Source: Rhodalgimonas zhirmunskyi
GTDB lineage: Bacteria > Pseudomonadota > Alphaproteobacteria > Rhodobacterales > Rhodobacteraceae
Reading direction: 5' to 3'
Assembly (NCBI GenBank): GCA_030848925.1
Contig: JANFFA010000002.1
Span: forward strand, 62,001 to 126,000
DNA: 64,000 bases
Part shown: piece after piece, positions 34,269 to 42,980 of the stretch
How the letters are laid out: each line of letters opens with the position of its first letter
Numbering within the stretch: position 1 is the stretch's first letter
The notes under the pieces: generated by a model
What the model saw: only the letters and a program-made list of their open reading frames with translations
Database searches by the model: none
What the model was told of the DNA's origin: nothing
Made by a program: the position numbers and the translations under genes

Positions 34269-34799
34269 TCAGATGTCTTGGCGTGCGATGTCGGTAATCA
34301 AGACGTCCGAGACCAATCCTCCTGAGGTCTTGCCTGCTTTTTCAAGCAGTGAACGCCGGAGGATTTTCATATTGTTCGAACTGGTAAATGCGCCGCGGAA
34401 ACCACCCATATTGGCGTGATCAAACAATACTTGCAAAAAGGCGTCTCTCAGTTTTGGTTCGATTGCATAAACCTTATCATTCTCACCGGGCTTGACCTCG
34501 ACGCTCAATGAAAGCACCACAAGAGCCTCGACCTTGTCCGCGTTCACGACAGGCACAACGAACTGATTGTTGAGCTTGACGTAATCATGCGCTTCACTTT
34601 CTTCATCTATTTTGGAACCTTGACCATCACTCTTGGTATCTTCCTGATGTAGGTGCTGTTCTTCGTCATGCGCGGAGTCAAGGCTCGCAATTTGCCCGTT
34701 CTCCGCTGGACCGTGTTCGGGTTTTAAAAAGTACCCAATACCGCCACCGCCTATGACCCCAATCAGTAGCATAAGGACTGGAACTATTTTTCCGATCAT
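34269..34799 (-). CDS. Second FliL-like membrane protein
   Basis: A 176-residue single-pass protein: membrane segment about 5-25 (VPVLMLLIGVIGGGGIGYFL), an acidic His-rich linker (about 28-68; HDEEQHLHQEDTKSDGQGSK), and a C-terminal FliL-like domain (YVKLNNQFVVPVVNADKVEA, LVVLSLSVEVKPGEN, LRDAFLQVLFDH, SDVLITDIARQDI). It follows flgH by 29 bases at the end of the flgB-to-flgH block. Two FliL-like genes in one locus are unusual; this one is more diverged. It may bind the stators or the rings in a way distinct from FliL at 24 kb. Confidence 0.78.
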   Translation of the reverse strand: MIGKIVPVLMLLIGVIGGGGIGYFLKPEHGPAENGQIASLDSAHDEEQHLHQEDTKSDGQGSKIDEESEAHDYVKLNNQFVVPVVNADKVEALVVLSLSVEVKPGENDKVYAIEPKLRDAFLQVLFDHANMGGFRGAFTSSNNMKILRRSLLEKAGKTSGGLVSDVLITDIARQDI

Positions 34800-34828
34800 T
34801 TTTATCTCATTTTCAAAGTGGATTTCGT

Positions 34829-35569
34829 TCAGAACGGCAAAGCCATGTCCAGTACCTGTTGCCCATAGCGTGGCTGCTGCATGTCTGAGATCTGTCCCCG
34901 GCCTCCATAGGAAATGCGTGCAGAGGCAATCTTATCGTAGGTGATCTCGTTTTGCCGCGAGACGTCTTCAGGTCGCACAAATCCTGAGACGATTAACTCA
35001 CGAAGTTCAAAGTTGACCCGAACCTCCTGCCGAGCGGCAATCGCCAAAACGCCATTCGGCAGGACGTCCGTGATCGTTGCCGCTACGCGCAGTGTCAGCT
35101 TCTCATTTCGGCTGACAGACCCCTCGCCACTCGAACTTGACGAAGAATTGAGCGATACGGCCTCATCCATGGAAGCACCTTCCGGCAAACTCTCATTAAG
35201 ACGCTGAGGAATGCCGAGCAAACCCGGAACCGACATTCCCTCAGAGCCGGAGCGCGAACGCGAGGTGTTGTTTGATATCTCAGCGCTGTCATCTATTTCG
35301 ATAACTACGGTCATGATATCACCTCGCTTAACGGCCCGGCGATCCCCAAGGAGAGAGTGTCGGTTCCGACTCCATAAGGATGCGCGATCTAGAGGTCCGC
35401 GTTCTTCTGCAGTCAAAGGCAAGCCTGGATTCATCATGGCAACGTGCTCTGGGTTTGCGATGGTTTCTGTTTCTGTGAAACTTGGTGGCTTCCCAAAGTG
35501 GTCCATTCGAGAGCAGGCCGCCATGTTCCCCACGATCGCGACGGCCATAAGGCTACGAACCAGGATCAT
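34829..35569 (-). CDS. flgH: Flagellar L-ring lipoprotein FlgH
   Basis: FlgH forms the outer-membrane L-ring around the rod. The 246-residue protein has a lipoprotein signal with AACS lipobox (Cys19), the family blocks SLWSRNRHSLLGDRRAVKRG then DIMTVVIEIDDSAEISN, and C-terminal VLPNGVLAIAARQEVRVNFE and LIVSGFVRPEDVSRQNEITY. ATG overlaps the flgA stop (ATGA). It completes the ring set with FlgI at 12.1 kb. Confidence 0.96.
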   Translation of the reverse strand: MILVRSLMAVAIVGNMAACSRMDHFGKPPSFTETETIANPEHVAMMNPGLPLTAEERGPLDRASLWSRNRHSLLGDRRAVKRGDIMTVVIEIDDSAEISNNTSRSRSGSEGMSVPGLLGIPQRLNESLPEGASMDEAVSLNSSSSSSGEGSVSRNEKLTLRVAATITDVLPNGVLAIAARQEVRVNFELRELIVSGFVRPEDVSRQNEITYDKIASARISYGGRGQISDMQQPRYGQQVLDMALPF

Positions 35570-36000
35570 TGTCCAAACTCTGCCGATGAGACCGAAACCG
35601 ATCCGTCTTTGTCGACCTTTCCGATAACCGTCGTGCGCGACACGATATTCATGACCTTAATCAGATCGCCTATACCAGCTCGATCCAGAGCACGCCCTGC
35701 TGTTTCAATGCGCAAACCACGCGTGTCATAAATTAACTCGACAATCTGATTTCGCTCAACAATCGCCGGTGGTCCGATATCACCAGGTCGCACTGGTCTG
35801 TTCGGATAAAGCGCGACCCGCGCTTCCTTGCCAGCGACGTCCGAGATGGCTGAGAATGCTCCGCCAATTTCGGCAGGGTGCAACCTAAGGTCCTCGGCAT
35901 ATATCACCTCCTGCGCACGAATTGTCCGCGTGGGGACAACCGTATCGGCAAGGCAGGGAAAACCGATGGAACCGATAACTGTTATGGCAATGAATTTCAT
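35566..36000 (-). CDS. flgA: P-ring assembly chaperone FlgA
   Basis: FlgA is a periplasmic chaperone for FlgI ring formation. 144 residues from ATG 36000, which overlaps the flgG stop (TGATG); a TTG at 36003 is less likely. It has a signal peptide (about 1-19, ending CLAD) and the SAF-type domain in the C-terminal part (VALYPNRPVRPGDIGPPAIV, GLRIETAGRALDRAGIGDLI, VMNIVSRTTVIGKV). It is shorter than the two-domain FlgA of enterics, as is common in this group. Confidence 0.9.
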   Translation of the reverse strand: MKFIAITVIGSIGFPCLADTVVPTRTIRAQEVIYAEDLRLHPAEIGGAFSAISDVAGKEARVALYPNRPVRPGDIGPPAIVERNQIVELIYDTRGLRIETAGRALDRAGIGDLIKVMNIVSRTTVIGKVDKDGSVSVSSAEFGQ

Positions 36001-36785
36001 CAACGCACCTGTGTGGTTGCGCCCATCATCTGATCGGCCGCTGAAATTACCTTGGCGTTCATCTCGTAGCCGCGCTGTGCCTGAATGAGCTCGGTAATCT
36101 CACGAACAGCGTCAACCGAGCTGTCTTCAAGGTAGCCTTGCCGCAACGTACCCAGCCCATCGAGGCCAGGCGAAGTCACCTGAGCAGCGCCCGATGCCTC
36201 AGTTTCGGTAAAAAGATTGGATCCACGCGCCTCTAGCCCTTTAGGATTGGCAAACCCAGCCAATTGAAATTGACCCAAAAGCTGCGCCTCGACGTTATCG
36301 TTGAAATAGGCATATACCTCACCGGCTGCATTGATCGAGACTGCTCGCGCATCGTCAGGAATCGTGATTTCCGGCTGCACTGGATAGCCGTCCGACGTCA
36401 CGATGAGCCCTTCAGCCGTGCGTTTCAGCCCACCGTCACGAGTGTAGGCTGCTTGTCCCGATGGCAACGTCACCTCCAGATAGCCGAGCCCATCGATTGC
36501 TACATCAAGATCGCCCCCCGTAGCGGAGAGGGATCCTTGTGCAAGATGCATGGAAACAGCCGAGGGTCGAACACCGAGACCGATCTGGACCCCAGTAGGA
36601 AGCACGGTACCATCAGATGCGTTGATGCTGCCTGGTCGCTGGAATTGCTGATAGTGCAGATCAGCAAATTCCGCGCGTCTAGCGTTGTACCCCGTCGTAC
36701 TCATGTTCGCGAGATTGTTAGAAATGGTCTCTACCCGCATTTGTTGCGCGGCCATACCTGTTGCGGCGATTTTTAGGGCTCGCAT
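36000..36785 (-). CDS. flgG: Distal rod protein FlgG
   Basis: FlgG forms the distal rod, which passes through the P and L rings. The 261-residue protein has the rod N-terminus (LKIAATGMAAQQMRVETISN, NLANMSTTGYNARRAEF), the FlgG-specific stretch and the C-terminal helix with EITELIQAQRGYEMNAKVIS. Length of about 260 residues is exactly that of FlgG. It lies between flgF and flgA, in the conventional order flgF-flgG-flgA-flgH. Confidence 0.97.
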   Translation of the reverse strand: MRALKIAATGMAAQQMRVETISNNLANMSTTGYNARRAEFADLHYQQFQRPGSINASDGTVLPTGVQIGLGVRPSAVSMHLAQGSLSATGGDLDVAIDGLGYLEVTLPSGQAAYTRDGGLKRTAEGLIVTSDGYPVQPEITIPDDARAVSINAAGEVYAYFNDNVEAQLLGQFQLAGFANPKGLEARGSNLFTETEASGAAQVTSPGLDGLGTLRQGYLEDSSVDAVREITELIQAQRGYEMNAKVISAADQMMGATTQVR

Positions 36786-36797
36786 CTTTTCACTCCA

Positions 36798-37511
36798 TTA
36801 TTTCAAGAAGGTCTTCATCGCCTCTTTCAGCCGATCATTTTCGGCATCCAGGAAGCTCTGCCCAAGTTCATAAGCACGCTGCACTTCGATCATTCTGGTA
36901 ATCTGATCGACAGCCTGAACATTCGAATCTTCAAGAAAACCTTGCAATATCCTGCCATTCAGCGCGGGTTCGTAGCCACTATCAGCGCGAAACAGAACTC
37001 CGTCTTCTCGCAACATCCCGTCACGATCGATCGGCATGACTAGGCCGATTTGTGTCAGCGGGCGGCCACCCGAGCTTACGGTACCATCGGCTGAAATCGA
37101 TAAATCTTGTGCGTTCGGCGGGATAAAGACAGGCGCTCCTCCCGCATCCAAAACCGGGAAGCCGCGAGGCGTCACAAGATCCCCTTCGCCGTTTGCCGTC
37201 AACGCGCCTGCGCGGGTAAGACGCTCCCCCTCTGGTGTTTCTACAAGAAAGAATCCGTCGCCCTCAATTGCGAGATCAAGCTGACCCCCGGTCATTGTCA
37301 TCGCACCCTGCAACATAGAGGTGTTGCGAACCGTCGCACCCGCCATGGACATCGACGGACCGTCATTCACTCGCACAATATACTCCGAAAACAGCAGGCC
37401 TTCCTGACGGTATCCGGTCGTCGACATGTTCGCGATATTGTTTGCGACGATCTGCATTTCACGCAACAGCCCGGACTGTCGGGATAGCGTGGCATAGCCC
37501 GCGTTATCCAT
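36798..37511 (-). CDS. flgF: Proximal rod protein FlgF
   Basis: FlgF is a proximal rod component. The 237-residue protein starts with the rod motif (TLSRQSGLLREMQIVANNIA, NMSTTGYRQEG), carries the flagellar hook-basal-body central domain (GDGFFLVETPEGERLTRAG), and ends with QITRMIEVQRAYELGQSFLD. It is paralogous to FlgG, 12 bases upstream of it, and shorter, as FlgF is. Confidence 0.94.
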   Translation of the reverse strand: MDNAGYATLSRQSGLLREMQIVANNIANMSTTGYRQEGLLFSEYIVRVNDGPSMSMAGATVRNTSMLQGAMTMTGGQLDLAIEGDGFFLVETPEGERLTRAGALTANGEGDLVTPRGFPVLDAGGAPVFIPPNAQDLSISADGTVSSGGRPLTQIGLVMPIDRDGMLREDGVLFRADSGYEPALNGRILQGFLEDSNVQAVDQITRMIEVQRAYELGQSFLDAENDRLKEAMKTFLK

Positions 37512-37514
37512 TCC

Positions 37515-37781
37515 TCAACTCCCAATGATTTTTGGTATGATGCCGTCTTGAAAGAACGAAACCAGTGATTGCGCCATGAACCCCATCGACATCCAGAACA
37601 CGATAACGATCGCCGCCAGTTTCGGCACGAAGGTCAGTGTCATCTCCTGAATGGAGGTCAGGGCCTGAAATAGCCCGACGGTAACACCGGCTAGCAAAGC
37701 AACAGTCAGGATCGGCATCGAGGTCACAACTGCAACCCACAGACCTTGTCGCAATGTGTCGAAGAGAACCGCCTCGTCCAT
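37515..37781 (-). CDS. fliQ: Flagellar export gate protein FliQ
   Basis: FliQ is the small two-pass gate subunit. The 88-residue protein has two membrane hairpin segments (about 15-38, LWVAVVTSMPILTVALLAGV; and about 48-73) and the conserved GLFQALTSIQEMTLTFVPKL link. Length is normal. It lies between fliE and flgF with only three bases before flgF. FliQ between fliE and flgF is a typical Rhodobacterales order. Confidence 0.94.
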   Translation of the reverse strand: MDEAVLFDTLRQGLWVAVVTSMPILTVALLAGVTVGLFQALTSIQEMTLTFVPKLAAIVIVFWMSMGFMAQSLVSFFQDGIIPKIIGS

Positions 37782-37790
37782 GATCGTACC

Positions 37791-38081
37791 TCAGATCGGC
37801 ATCCGCAGAATCTCTTGATAGGCCTCGACCACCTTGTTTCGGACGGTAACCGCCGTTTCGACAGCCAGTTCCGTCTGGGCAAGAGCCTGAACCAGAGCAT
37901 GCGGATCGACATCACCCGTCATCGATTGCATCGCAATCTCTTCGCTCTGCTGCAGAGTCGATGCAAAATCTTGGACAACCGAACCAGCCAATTTCTCAGC
38001 TGAGGATGGGTTGGCCACGGGCTCTGTTGCAGGTCGCAGAGCATCATAGTTTTGGGAAGCAGTAAGGCTACGAATATCCAT
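37791..38081 (-). CDS. fliE: MS-ring/rod junction protein FliE
   Basis: FliE links the MS-ring to the rod. The 96-residue protein is helical, with the FliE C-terminal block DVDPHALVQALAQTELAVET and AVTVRNKVVEAYQEILRMPI, which makes the family assignment good. It sits between flgC and fliQ in the conserved order flgB-flgC-fliE. Confidence 0.93.
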   Translation of the reverse strand: MDIRSLTASQNYDALRPATEPVANPSSAEKLAGSVVQDFASTLQQSEEIAMQSMTGDVDPHALVQALAQTELAVETAVTVRNKVVEAYQEILRMPI

Positions 38082-38095
38082 TCTGGATCTCCTAT

Positions 38096-38491
38096 TTAAC
38101 GTCTCAGTAATTCCATCAGGCTTGAGGACATCTGCCTCGCCTGATCGAACATTTTCAGGTTGGCCTCATAGCTGCGCTGTGCTTCACGCGCGTCGGCGAT
38201 CTCAATCACAAGATCTACATTCGAGCCGTCGAAATACCCGCTGCTGTCCGCAAGCGGATTAGAGGGATCGTAGATCCGCTCCAGCTCAGTTTGATCGAGA
38301 CTGACTTTGCCAGTTTCGACCAGGCCGACACCACCTCTTCCGCCGTCATGCACCATCTTGAACTCGACAGTCTTGCGGCGATAGCCGGGCGTATCCGCGT
38401 TGGCGATATTCTCTGCCGTATGGCGGAGGCGTTGCGATTGCGCCTTGAGACCGCTGGAAGAAACATCAAGAGATTTAAGAAACTCACCCAT
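38096..38491 (-). CDS. flgC: Proximal rod protein FlgC
   Basis: FlgC is a proximal rod subunit. The 131-residue protein has LDVSSSGLKAQSQRLRHTAE then NIANADTPGYRRKTVEFK at the N-terminus and EIADAREAQRSYEANLKMFD at the C-terminus, the FlgC pattern. It lies between flgB and fliE with short gaps. Length is within the usual 130-140 residues. Confidence 0.95.
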   Translation of the reverse strand: MGEFLKSLDVSSSGLKAQSQRLRHTAENIANADTPGYRRKTVEFKMVHDGGRGGVGLVETGKVSLDQTELERIYDPSNPLADSSGYFDGSNVDLVIEIADAREAQRSYEANLKMFDQARQMSSSLMELLRR

Positions 38492-38502
38492 CGTGCTGCT
38501 CC

Positions 38503-38892
38503 TTATCCCCGGCCTAGGCTGCTGCGCAGGACGGTGAGGCCCGAACGGTAGATGGCCAATGCCCGGTCGTGCTGTCGTTTGACCTCGACAGCCTTCAGCA
38601 TCTCGTCTTCTAACGCGACCTGGTTGCCATTGGGGTTTGAAACACCACCAGCCTTTTCGTTGATCTCTGGATCAGCGAGGCCCAAAGAGCCGTTCAGATG
38701 GTTGTTTCGCGTTGCACGTAGCTGGAAGCTTTCGCTGGAACTGCGAACAAGATCAGCGAATGCAGTCACGTCGCGCGCCTTGTAACCCGGGGTATCCGCG
38801 TTTGCGATATTCTGAGCGATTACCGCCTGACGGGTTCCCGCATGCGCAGCCATGCTCGCAGCCATGCGGAACAGATTGATATTTTCTAGCAT
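38503..38892 (-). CDS. flgB: Proximal rod protein FlgB
   Basis: 129 residues from ATG 38892. FlgB is the first rod subunit. N-terminal AASMAAHAGTRQAVIAQNIA and NADTPGYKARDVTAFADLV, C-terminal VALEDEMLKAVEVKRQHDRA. It heads the minus block and is divergent from fliI, with 89 bases between, so the two promoters share this gap. The open frame continues 9 codons upstream to 38919, but the ATG preferred here has the better ribosome site (GGGAGAAG). Confidence 0.93.
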   Translation of the reverse strand: MLENINLFRMAASMAAHAGTRQAVIAQNIANADTPGYKARDVTAFADLVRSSSESFQLRATRNNHLNGSLGLADPEINEKAGGVSNPNGNQVALEDEMLKAVEVKRQHDRALAIYRSGLTVLRSSLGRG

Positions 38893-38981
38893 CGGGGCTT
38901 CTCCCTCGATTGGTTTCAATCAAGGCTTAACCCCGAATCCTTTAGAAATTGTTTTCAGACGAATTTTGGAGAATCCGAAAA

Positions 38982-40391
38982 ATGACTGCACTCGACCTTT
39001 CTCGTCTTTCCGCAGAAATCGGAAGTTTACGGCCAACGCGCACGATCGGGCGGGTTGGCGCAGTCAATGCTGGGCTCCTTCATGTCCGTGGCTTGGGTCA
39101 TGACGCACGCATCGGAGATCAGTTGCGGGTTCACCTGCAAGACGGCAGGATTATCGGTGGCGAGGTGTTACAACTTTCCACTGATTTCGCGACCATGTTG
39201 CCAGACTCTTCTCCGGAAGGAGTTGCTCTAAATGACCGCGTCGTTCTGCTTGATGCGTCGACGATTTCACCTTGTGCCGAATGGGTTGGGCGGGTTGTGG
39301 ACCCCTTCGGCCAACCAATTGACGGCAAACCGCTGCTCGGCGGGCATACGCCCGTGCCCCTGCGCGCTCCTCCTATCGCGCCCGCCTTACGACGACCGCT
39401 CGGCGCGCGCCTTGAAACTGGGATGAGCGTTTTCAACACCTTGCTCCCCGTGGTCGAAGGCCAGAGACTGGGATTATTTGCAGGATCCGGTGTGGGCAAG
39501 ACTTCTTTGCTAGCTCATTTCGCCTCACAGATGCAGGCGGATATTGTGGTGATAGCAATGATCGGTGAGCGCGGTCGCGAATTGCGGGAATTCATCGATA
39601 ATGTCTTGGGAAAGACCGGAATGCAGAGGGCAATCATCATAGCTGCAACATCGGATCAATCCCCTCTCATACGACGGCGCTGCGCTTGGGCTGCCATGGC
39701 AGTGGCCGAGTACTTCCGCGACCAAGGGCAACATGTTCTGTTTCTGGCGGATTCCATTACCCGTTTCGCCGAAGCTCACCGTGAGGTTGCCGTCGCTGCA
39801 GGAGAGTTACCCAGCTTGCGTGGCTATCCGCCATCCACATCGCACACGATCATGTCTCTGTGTGAACGTGCCGGTCCCGGTGCGTCTGACAGTGGTACGA
39901 TTACCGCGTTGATGACGGTACTGGTTGCGGGATCGGACTTGGAGGAACCTATTGCAGATATTCTGCGCGGGGTCTTGGATGGTCATGTCGTTCTGGATCG
40001 CGAAATAGCCGAACGCGGACGCTACCCTGCGATAGATCTCTTGCGCTCGGTCTCTCGGTCGCTGCCCCGTGCCGCGGCCCCAGAAGAAAACAAAGTGATT
40101 ACCGAAGCCCGCCAGCTGCTTGGCGTGTATGCCAAGTCAGAGATGATGATCCGCGCAGGGCTCTATGCACAAGGAAGCGACCCCCTACTTGATCAAGCCA
40201 TCCGAGCTTGGCCCGAGCTTGACGCTTTCATAGGCGAACAGGAAAAACAGGATACCGAAAACAGCTTCAACCGGTTGCGCCTTATTCTGCGACGTGCAGC
40301 CAATACCGGAAAACCAAAGTCTTCCACCCAACAGCCTAACAGCGCTGCTGAGCTAGCTAAGCCGCGATCACGCACCAACCTGCGACAATAG
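38982..40391 (+). CDS. fliI: Flagellum-specific export ATPase FliI
   Basis: FliI powers unfolding and export of flagellar proteins. 469 residues from ATG 38982 with GGAG upstream. It is F1-beta-like: N-terminal barrel (about 1-95), Walker A GSGVGKTS (168-175), Walker B-type strand GQHVLFLADSITRFAEAHRE, and the C-terminal LGVYAKSEMMIRAGLY. All catalytic blocks are intact. It stands alone on the plus strand between the flgB block and an insertion-sequence remnant. FliH is at 22 kb and the likely FliJ at 34 kb. Confidence 0.96.
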   Translation: MTALDLSRLSAEIGSLRPTRTIGRVGAVNAGLLHVRGLGHDARIGDQLRVHLQDGRIIGGEVLQLSTDFATMLPDSSPEGVALNDRVVLLDASTISPCAEWVGRVVDPFGQPIDGKPLLGGHTPVPLRAPPIAPALRRPLGARLETGMSVFNTLLPVVEGQRLGLFAGSGVGKTSLLAHFASQMQADIVVIAMIGERGRELREFIDNVLGKTGMQRAIIIAATSDQSPLIRRRCAWAAMAVAEYFRDQGQHVLFLADSITRFAEAHREVAVAAGELPSLRGYPPSTSHTIMSLCERAGPGASDSGTITALMTVLVAGSDLEEPIADILRGVLDGHVVLDREIAERGRYPAIDLLRSVSRSLPRAAAPEENKVITEARQLLGVYAKSEMMIRAGLYAQGSDPLLDQAIRAWPELDAFIGEQEKQDTENSFNRLRLILRRAANTGKPKSSTQQPNSAAELAKPRSRTNLRQ

Positions 40392-40589
40392 CCATATGAC
40401 GAATATTCGGCAGCATCTATGAGAGGTGGCCCTGTCCTTTTTTCGTGCCACCCATAATGCGTGTCGATGACACTTTCCGTTCAAATGTAACCGGGCTCTT
40501 TCAACCTAAGGCGAAGGGCAGAGGGCGCGGATTGTAAAAGCCATTGCTGTGTTCGAAGATCGTCATTTCAGCTCGCCGCCTGGCTGCCC

Positions 40590-41160
40590 ACAATCACCGT
40601 AAGATCAACTCGCCCTTGAAGTCTTTGAAGAAAGTCTCGGCGGCGGTAATGTCATAACAATTGCCTTTCCCGCTCATCGAGGTGCGAAAGCCACGCTGGC
40701 GCAGGATCTTTTGATAGTCAGGCGAACAGTAGGACTGCGCCTGACGCAGTGGAAAACTGCAGTTTTTAGGAGGCGTCCTGAAAGCAATGCCCGGCTTCAA
40801 CGCGCGGAAAACCAGTTTGCGCTTCATGCGGTCGGTGACGGCCCAACCAATCTCGCAGCGGGAATACAGGTCCAAGATGACGGGTAGATACCACCTCACC
40901 TCGTGGGTCCAGATATAGCTGATATCGCCTGCCCATTTCCGGTCCGACCCGGCCGCACTGAAGTCGCGAACCAGCAGGTTCGGGCAAAGATGAACATTTG
41001 TTCGCTGCCGGTTGTTGCCTTGAACTTGCGTATTCGCTCAACGGTAATCCGGTTTTCACGCATCAAACGCCCGATCCCAATCCTGCGAAGCTCCTTAGAT
41101 ACCAGCCACCTTCAACTCTTCGGCTCTCCGGGGCCTGCCGTCGCTGCATAAGCTCAGACA
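40590..41160 (-). pseudogene. Decayed IS3-family transposase (orfB part)
   Basis: The minus strand carries a frameshifted IS3 orfB: MRENRITVERIRKFKATTGS, then in a second frame GNGQAISAISGPTR, and from 40899 down a third part with ILDLYSRCEIGWAVTDRMKR, SPDYQKILRQRGFRTSMSGK and ITAAETFFKDFKGELIL. The catalytic DDE residues are partly readable but split over two or more frames and the C-terminal part is missing. It belongs to a different IS3 copy than the one at 1.2 kb. It fills the gap between fliI and the DUF1217 gene. Confidence 0.85.
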
Positions 41161-41325
41161 CGACTTGTCCCTTGATACCCGTCTTCGTCGCCTTTGCTGC
41201 ACGTTGTGTTATCAAAGGAGCGGAACCAAACCGCGACAGGCCCCAAACCGCGACAGACTTAAGAGAGGTTGCATATCTGCAGTTAGAAACCGGAACTCAT
41301 CGTGATCCGGATGTGGCAGAAGCTC

Positions 41326-42114
41326 CTAAGACTGTAGCAATGTCAACGCGATAGAGCCTGCCGAGGTTGTTTGGATTTCTGCCAATTGCGCACGCACAAG
41401 GTAGCGCTGGACCAGCTTATCGATTTGTTCCGGATCAGAGAACTGGCTGATCTCCCCCCCCCCCAGTTGAGCCCGTGACTTCTCTCGAAAACCAGATAGT
41501 TGCAGATCGAGATCAAGGGCGGCAAAGCTATCGGGCAAACCCAATGCGGTCTCGAAGACTTCGCGAAGCGGCTCATTACCCATTATCCGATACCATTTGG
41601 TGTCGTCCGATGACCCGTCTTCAGCTATCTCGGCAAGCTCTCTTTGAGCATTCAGCGCAAATCGCAGGCTTTCATTCTGTTCGCCGACGGCCACTTCGAA
41701 ACTGCGTTCTCGGTAAAGCGAGACGATCTCGTCTGAAAAAGTAGAGAGCTTGGTTCGCGGAACGTCATAGTCCCCGAACCCAAAAGCCTTGGTCATCGAC
41801 AAGTAGCGATCATCTGCCAACCGATTGGCTAAAGCATCGCTCGCAAGGCTGCCATCTTCCAGAACCTTTCGCACAAAATATTTATTGTCGATATCATCCG
41901 AAAGACCGAACGCTCCCAGCGCAACCGATAGCAGCCTTCGGTCCGATACAAGTTGCTCGGCAGTTTCGATACCACCAATCTTCTCCGCGAAGTAATCTAC
42001 GTCACGCGTAACGTCAGCAGATGCATCGAATGCAGCCGTCTGCCGTTCGAGCGTTCTGTTCAGGAAGGCCCAACCGACCAACCCGCCTGTCGGTATAATC
42101 GGTTGAAAGCTCAT
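41326..42114 (-). CDS. DUF1217 flagellar-associated protein
   Basis: 262 residues from ATG 42114 (TGATG overlap with the flbT stop); an upstream open frame lies within flbT. The DUF1217 family is found in flagellar loci of alphaproteobacteria. Repeats of FxxxxFGLxDDIDNKYFVRKVLE type occur (about 60-100, 120-145), ending with a helical region (EQIDKLVQRYLVRAQLAEIQ). No signal peptide. Function is unknown; position after flaF and flbT suggests a role in flagellin production or in a minor axial protein. Confidence 0.86.
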   Translation of the reverse strand: MSFQPIIPTGGLVGWAFLNRTLERQTAAFDASADVTRDVDYFAEKIGGIETAEQLVSDRRLLSVALGAFGLSDDIDNKYFVRKVLEDGSLASDALANRLADDRYLSMTKAFGFGDYDVPRTKLSTFSDEIVSLYRERSFEVAVGEQNESLRFALNAQRELAEIAEDGSSDDTKWYRIMGNEPLREVFETALGLPDSFAALDLDLQLSGFREKSRAQLGGGEISQFSDPEQIDKLVQRYLVRAQLAEIQTTSAGSIALTLLQS

Positions 42115-42518
42115 CAGATCAGCCTCGTTGCTATAATTCGCTCTTCTCGCGGCAAGAGTGCCCGCAATGCCTTGAGACATTGATAGTACTGTTCCGAAAC
42201 GACGGCCTCGGTCGCAAGTGCCAGGTGCTTGCGGCTATCCGGATCAGTAAAGACTTGGCTCAACGCCTCGATACTACGCATAAGCGGCAAGCGGGTCTCA
42301 TCTGCTGAGGCATCCCCAGACAATACCAACTGCGCCGTGTAGCAAACGCGCCGCACGGGTGTATTCGCTTGTTCTGGATGAATCGCATCGCGCAGTCGCA
42401 GGATTTTTGCGTTGGGCGTGACGATTGAAAGCCGTGATCGCCGATCGCCATTTTCGATGACGGCCCCGTTGATCAGCACTCTCTCCTTGGGCCCCAACTT
42501 CAAAACCAGCCCACTCAT
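42114..42518 (-). CDS. flbT: Flagellin post-transcriptional regulator FlbT
   Basis: FlbT binds flagellin mRNA and lowers its translation in Caulobacter. The 134-residue protein has the family opening LVLKLGPKERVLINGAVIEN and GDRRSRLSIVTPNAKILRLR, then the helical domain DPDSRKHLALATEAVVSEQY. ATG overlaps the flaF stop and its TGA overlaps the DUF1217 start. Position directly behind flagellin and flaF is the standard arrangement. Confidence 0.92.
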   Translation of the reverse strand: MSGLVLKLGPKERVLINGAVIENGDRRSRLSIVTPNAKILRLRDAIHPEQANTPVRRVCYTAQLVLSGDASADETRLPLMRSIEALSQVFTDPDSRKHLALATEAVVSEQYYQCLKALRALLPREERIIATRLI

Positions 42519-42892
42519 TTCGAACGCTCCGACATTCCCAATCCGCGCATCATGGCGGCGTTGATCTCGACCAGCGGCGCTATACTCGCACCCTTGTTTA
42601 ATACCTTCGATGAATGGGCTTGAGTGAACTCGTAAAGATAGATGATGCGCGCCTTCACCTCCTTGGGCAACGCGTTATCCTTATCGGCAACATCGGCCGC
42701 CAACATGGTCCAGAGTTTTCGATTTTTATGCACTGCCTCCGCGAGGGAAGCGAAACCAGGTTTGCCTTGAGCGGCGGCGGTCCTGAGGTTGTGCGTCACC
42801 CGTGCGAAAACATCGTATTCCGTAGCTCGGGGGGTTCGGATCTGTGCGTCTTGCCGGGTGTAGGCGGCCTGTGCCAACGAATGCGCGTTCAT
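42515..42892 (-). CDS. flaF: Flagellin synthesis regulator FlaF
   Basis: FlaF is required for flagellin synthesis or secretion in alphaproteobacteria and works against FlbT. The 125-residue protein starts with MNAHSLAQAAYTRQDAQIRT and has TEYDVFARVTHNLRTAAAQG, NRKLWTMLAADVADKDNALP and KARIIYLYEFTQAHSSKVL, the conserved pattern. It follows the flagellin gene with 88 bases between and overlaps the flbT start. Confidence 0.92.
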   Translation of the reverse strand: MNAHSLAQAAYTRQDAQIRTPRATEYDVFARVTHNLRTAAAQGKPGFASLAEAVHKNRKLWTMLAADVADKDNALPKEVKARIIYLYEFTQAHSSKVLNKGASIAPLVEINAAMMRGLGMSERSK

Positions 42893-42939
42893 AACTCAAT
42901 GTCTCTTTCGTGTTCGTGCTGTACAGGATCTAGTTCTGT

Positions 42940-42968
42940 CCGAGGGCGCACCCTGAGCGCGCCCTCGG
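42940..42968 (-). terminator. Hairpin between flagellin and flaF
   Basis: CCGAGGGCGC and GCGCCCTCGG form a perfect 10-base stem with a 9-base loop just after the flagellin stop. On the minus strand it is followed by only a few A/T, so it may be a partial terminator or an mRNA-stabilising stem that separates high flagellin output from flaF-flbT. Confidence 0.6.
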
Positions 42969-42980
42969 TCATTTCTCAGA

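Noticed and set aside
38893-38981. CtrA site between flgB and fliI
   Set aside because: One TTAA is present but the second half-site at N7 reads TCCT, so the match is too poor.
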